Below, in pieces: positions 52,625 to 64,000 of a stretch of 64,000 bases of DNA. Every line of letters starts with the position of its first letter. Positions within the stretch are counted from its first letter, which is position 1. The translations under genes were made by a program, and so were the position numbers. The notes under the pieces are model-generated. The model was not told the origin of the DNA and did no database searches. It was given only the letters and a program-made list of their open reading frames with translations. The stretch lies in NCBI GenBank assembly GCA_965153355.1, contig OZ231126.1:85622001-85686000 (forward strand), read 5' to 3'. Origin of the DNA: Flaccisagitta enflata (lineage: Eukaryota > Chaetognatha > Sagittoidea > Aphragmophora).

Positions 52625-53427
52625 CAGAAAACCAGTTCCTTGTGTCGAGTTAGGACCGACGCAAATGATTGGTTGTTGTTGTCGTCAGTCATTCGTTGAC
52701 TTTGACTCGGCGAGAAACGAGCAAGTTTCAACTAAACGTTCGATTTTTCCTACAACAAATGAAATACTTATGTAATGTAATGTAATGTATTAAAGATAAG
52801 ACAGTACAAGTGCATCAAGTACAAAAAGTCATATTTTCAAAACTCGAATTGAGTGTAAAAGCAAAAACTACAAGTGGAAGAACAAAGAATAAAAGACTAG
52901 TGATGATAAAATCAACATAGTGTTGAGCGTTACTAAAAAGCATGACTGATTAGTATTGAGTCATGATGAAAGCCTTCAACCTCGTAATCCCTTTCTTTGA
53001 AAAGAAATAGAACCTGTGAAAAAGGAAAGAATGAGTCGTGTCAACAAATGAAAATTCTGTGACTCCCGACCTGCGATCTGTTTCAGTGAATTTGGTGACA
53101 ACTTCAAATCGTGAAAAGTTGAATAAAATTCCACTTCACGAAATCAGTAATGAAAAACCACGAAATGTAGAAAAAGATCGACGAAGACGACGAAAATTAC
53201 GACAACGACGACGACAACGACGGTGATTATGTGTGAAATGAATATAAGGGACAGTCAACAAACTTTTTGTTGCAAGATTTAGTTAAGAATTTCTTGCTAT
53301 TCTAGAGATTTTTATGTTAACCGCTGACTAAGCTGCGATGCAAAATTTCGCCTCATTAACAAACGTTCAAAAATAGTCGTGTTTCTTCTATGATTTCGTT
53401 ATTGTTTCAAATACATCGTGTTAAATC
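52625..53427. other. Intergenic DNA before PICK1
   Basis: Contains AATAAA at 52888-52893, which could end the upstream transcript, and a CGACGA patch near 53170-53225. No promoter motif for PICK1 is convincing. Confidence 0.4.
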
Positions 53428-63650
<10,223 letters not shown>

Positions 63651-64000
63651 GTTGGTTTGACCATTTCTGATCATGTAAATCAAGTTTGAATACTGGATGC
63701 AAATCATCCTAAGGTGATGGTGTTGGTTATCAATTTTTAATAGTATCATACTTAAAAACACACATGATGGTTTTGTAAAAGACCCAAGAGCATTTCTTTG
63801 ATATGAAAGGAATCAAATCTCATTTAAGTTCAATCCGTATTCATAACGAATCTGAAAGATTCTAAGCTTGCCTAAAATAAAACATAACTTGCATTATAAA
63901 ATCATTTCTTGTATAGACAATGACTGAAACCAACTAAAAACAAATGCAATTTGCTAGTTTTGGATCCGTTATGAATGGTGTCCATTGTTATTTCATGTTT
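63651..64000. other. PICK1 intron 7, start
   Basis: AT-rich sequence after the GTTGGT donor; the next exon is not within the window. Confidence 0.5.

Overview
The window comes from a nuclear animal genome, most likely an invertebrate. Protein-coding genes are split by GT-AG introns. The recognisable families (tetraspanin-like, PICK1, a PLAT/ankyrin protein) are metazoan, tRNA-Arg has no encoded CCA, and the non-coding DNA is AT-rich, full of microsatellites and crowded with short non-autonomous transposons. I cannot name the species.

Layout. 1-9650: no gene seen; repeats, hairpin-ended elements and a 1.4 kb dispersed repeat. 9653-14151 (minus): four exons of a tetraspanin-like protein, open at both ends. 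14155-29400: no gene; a 30-bp minisatellite, foldbacks, a palindromic MITE and a tandem segmental duplication. 29405-51204 (plus): a nine-exon gene whose exon phases all agree, predicting about 1303 residues with a PLAT domain, an acidic and basic low-complexity middle and C-terminal ankyrin repeats. Its intron 7 holds, on the opposite strand, an intronless HSP70 gene (41364-43289) with its own TATA box and heat-shock elements. 53428-63650 (plus): the first seven exons of PICK1 (PDZ plus the start of the BAR domain), running off the right edge. Its intron 1 (5.9 kb) contains a tRNA-Arg(UCG) on the minus strand, several elements and a 2.9 kb foldback.

The most striking feature is a set of about 40 related short elements on both strands. 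Read 5' to 3' they start AACAAGGCC, carry a subterminal copy of one hairpin arm, have a variable core of (GACC/GACG)n or other short tandem repeats, and end in a hairpin followed by TAAAAA. I call them GTCG elements. Subfamilies differ in the hairpin stem: A GTCGCG, B GTTGCG, C AGGTGC, D AGATGC. E is a variant with a different 5' end, and F is an unrelated sequence with the same plan. In most copies the subterminal copy at the other end changes with the hairpin. Two related empty sites inside the window help define the ends. The plan resembles Helentron-associated elements (HINE/DINE-1), which is inference.

The genes show no obvious shared pathway. PICK1 and the tetraspanin are membrane-organising proteins, HSP70 is an inducible chaperone, and the PLAT/ankyrin protein has no function I can assign.
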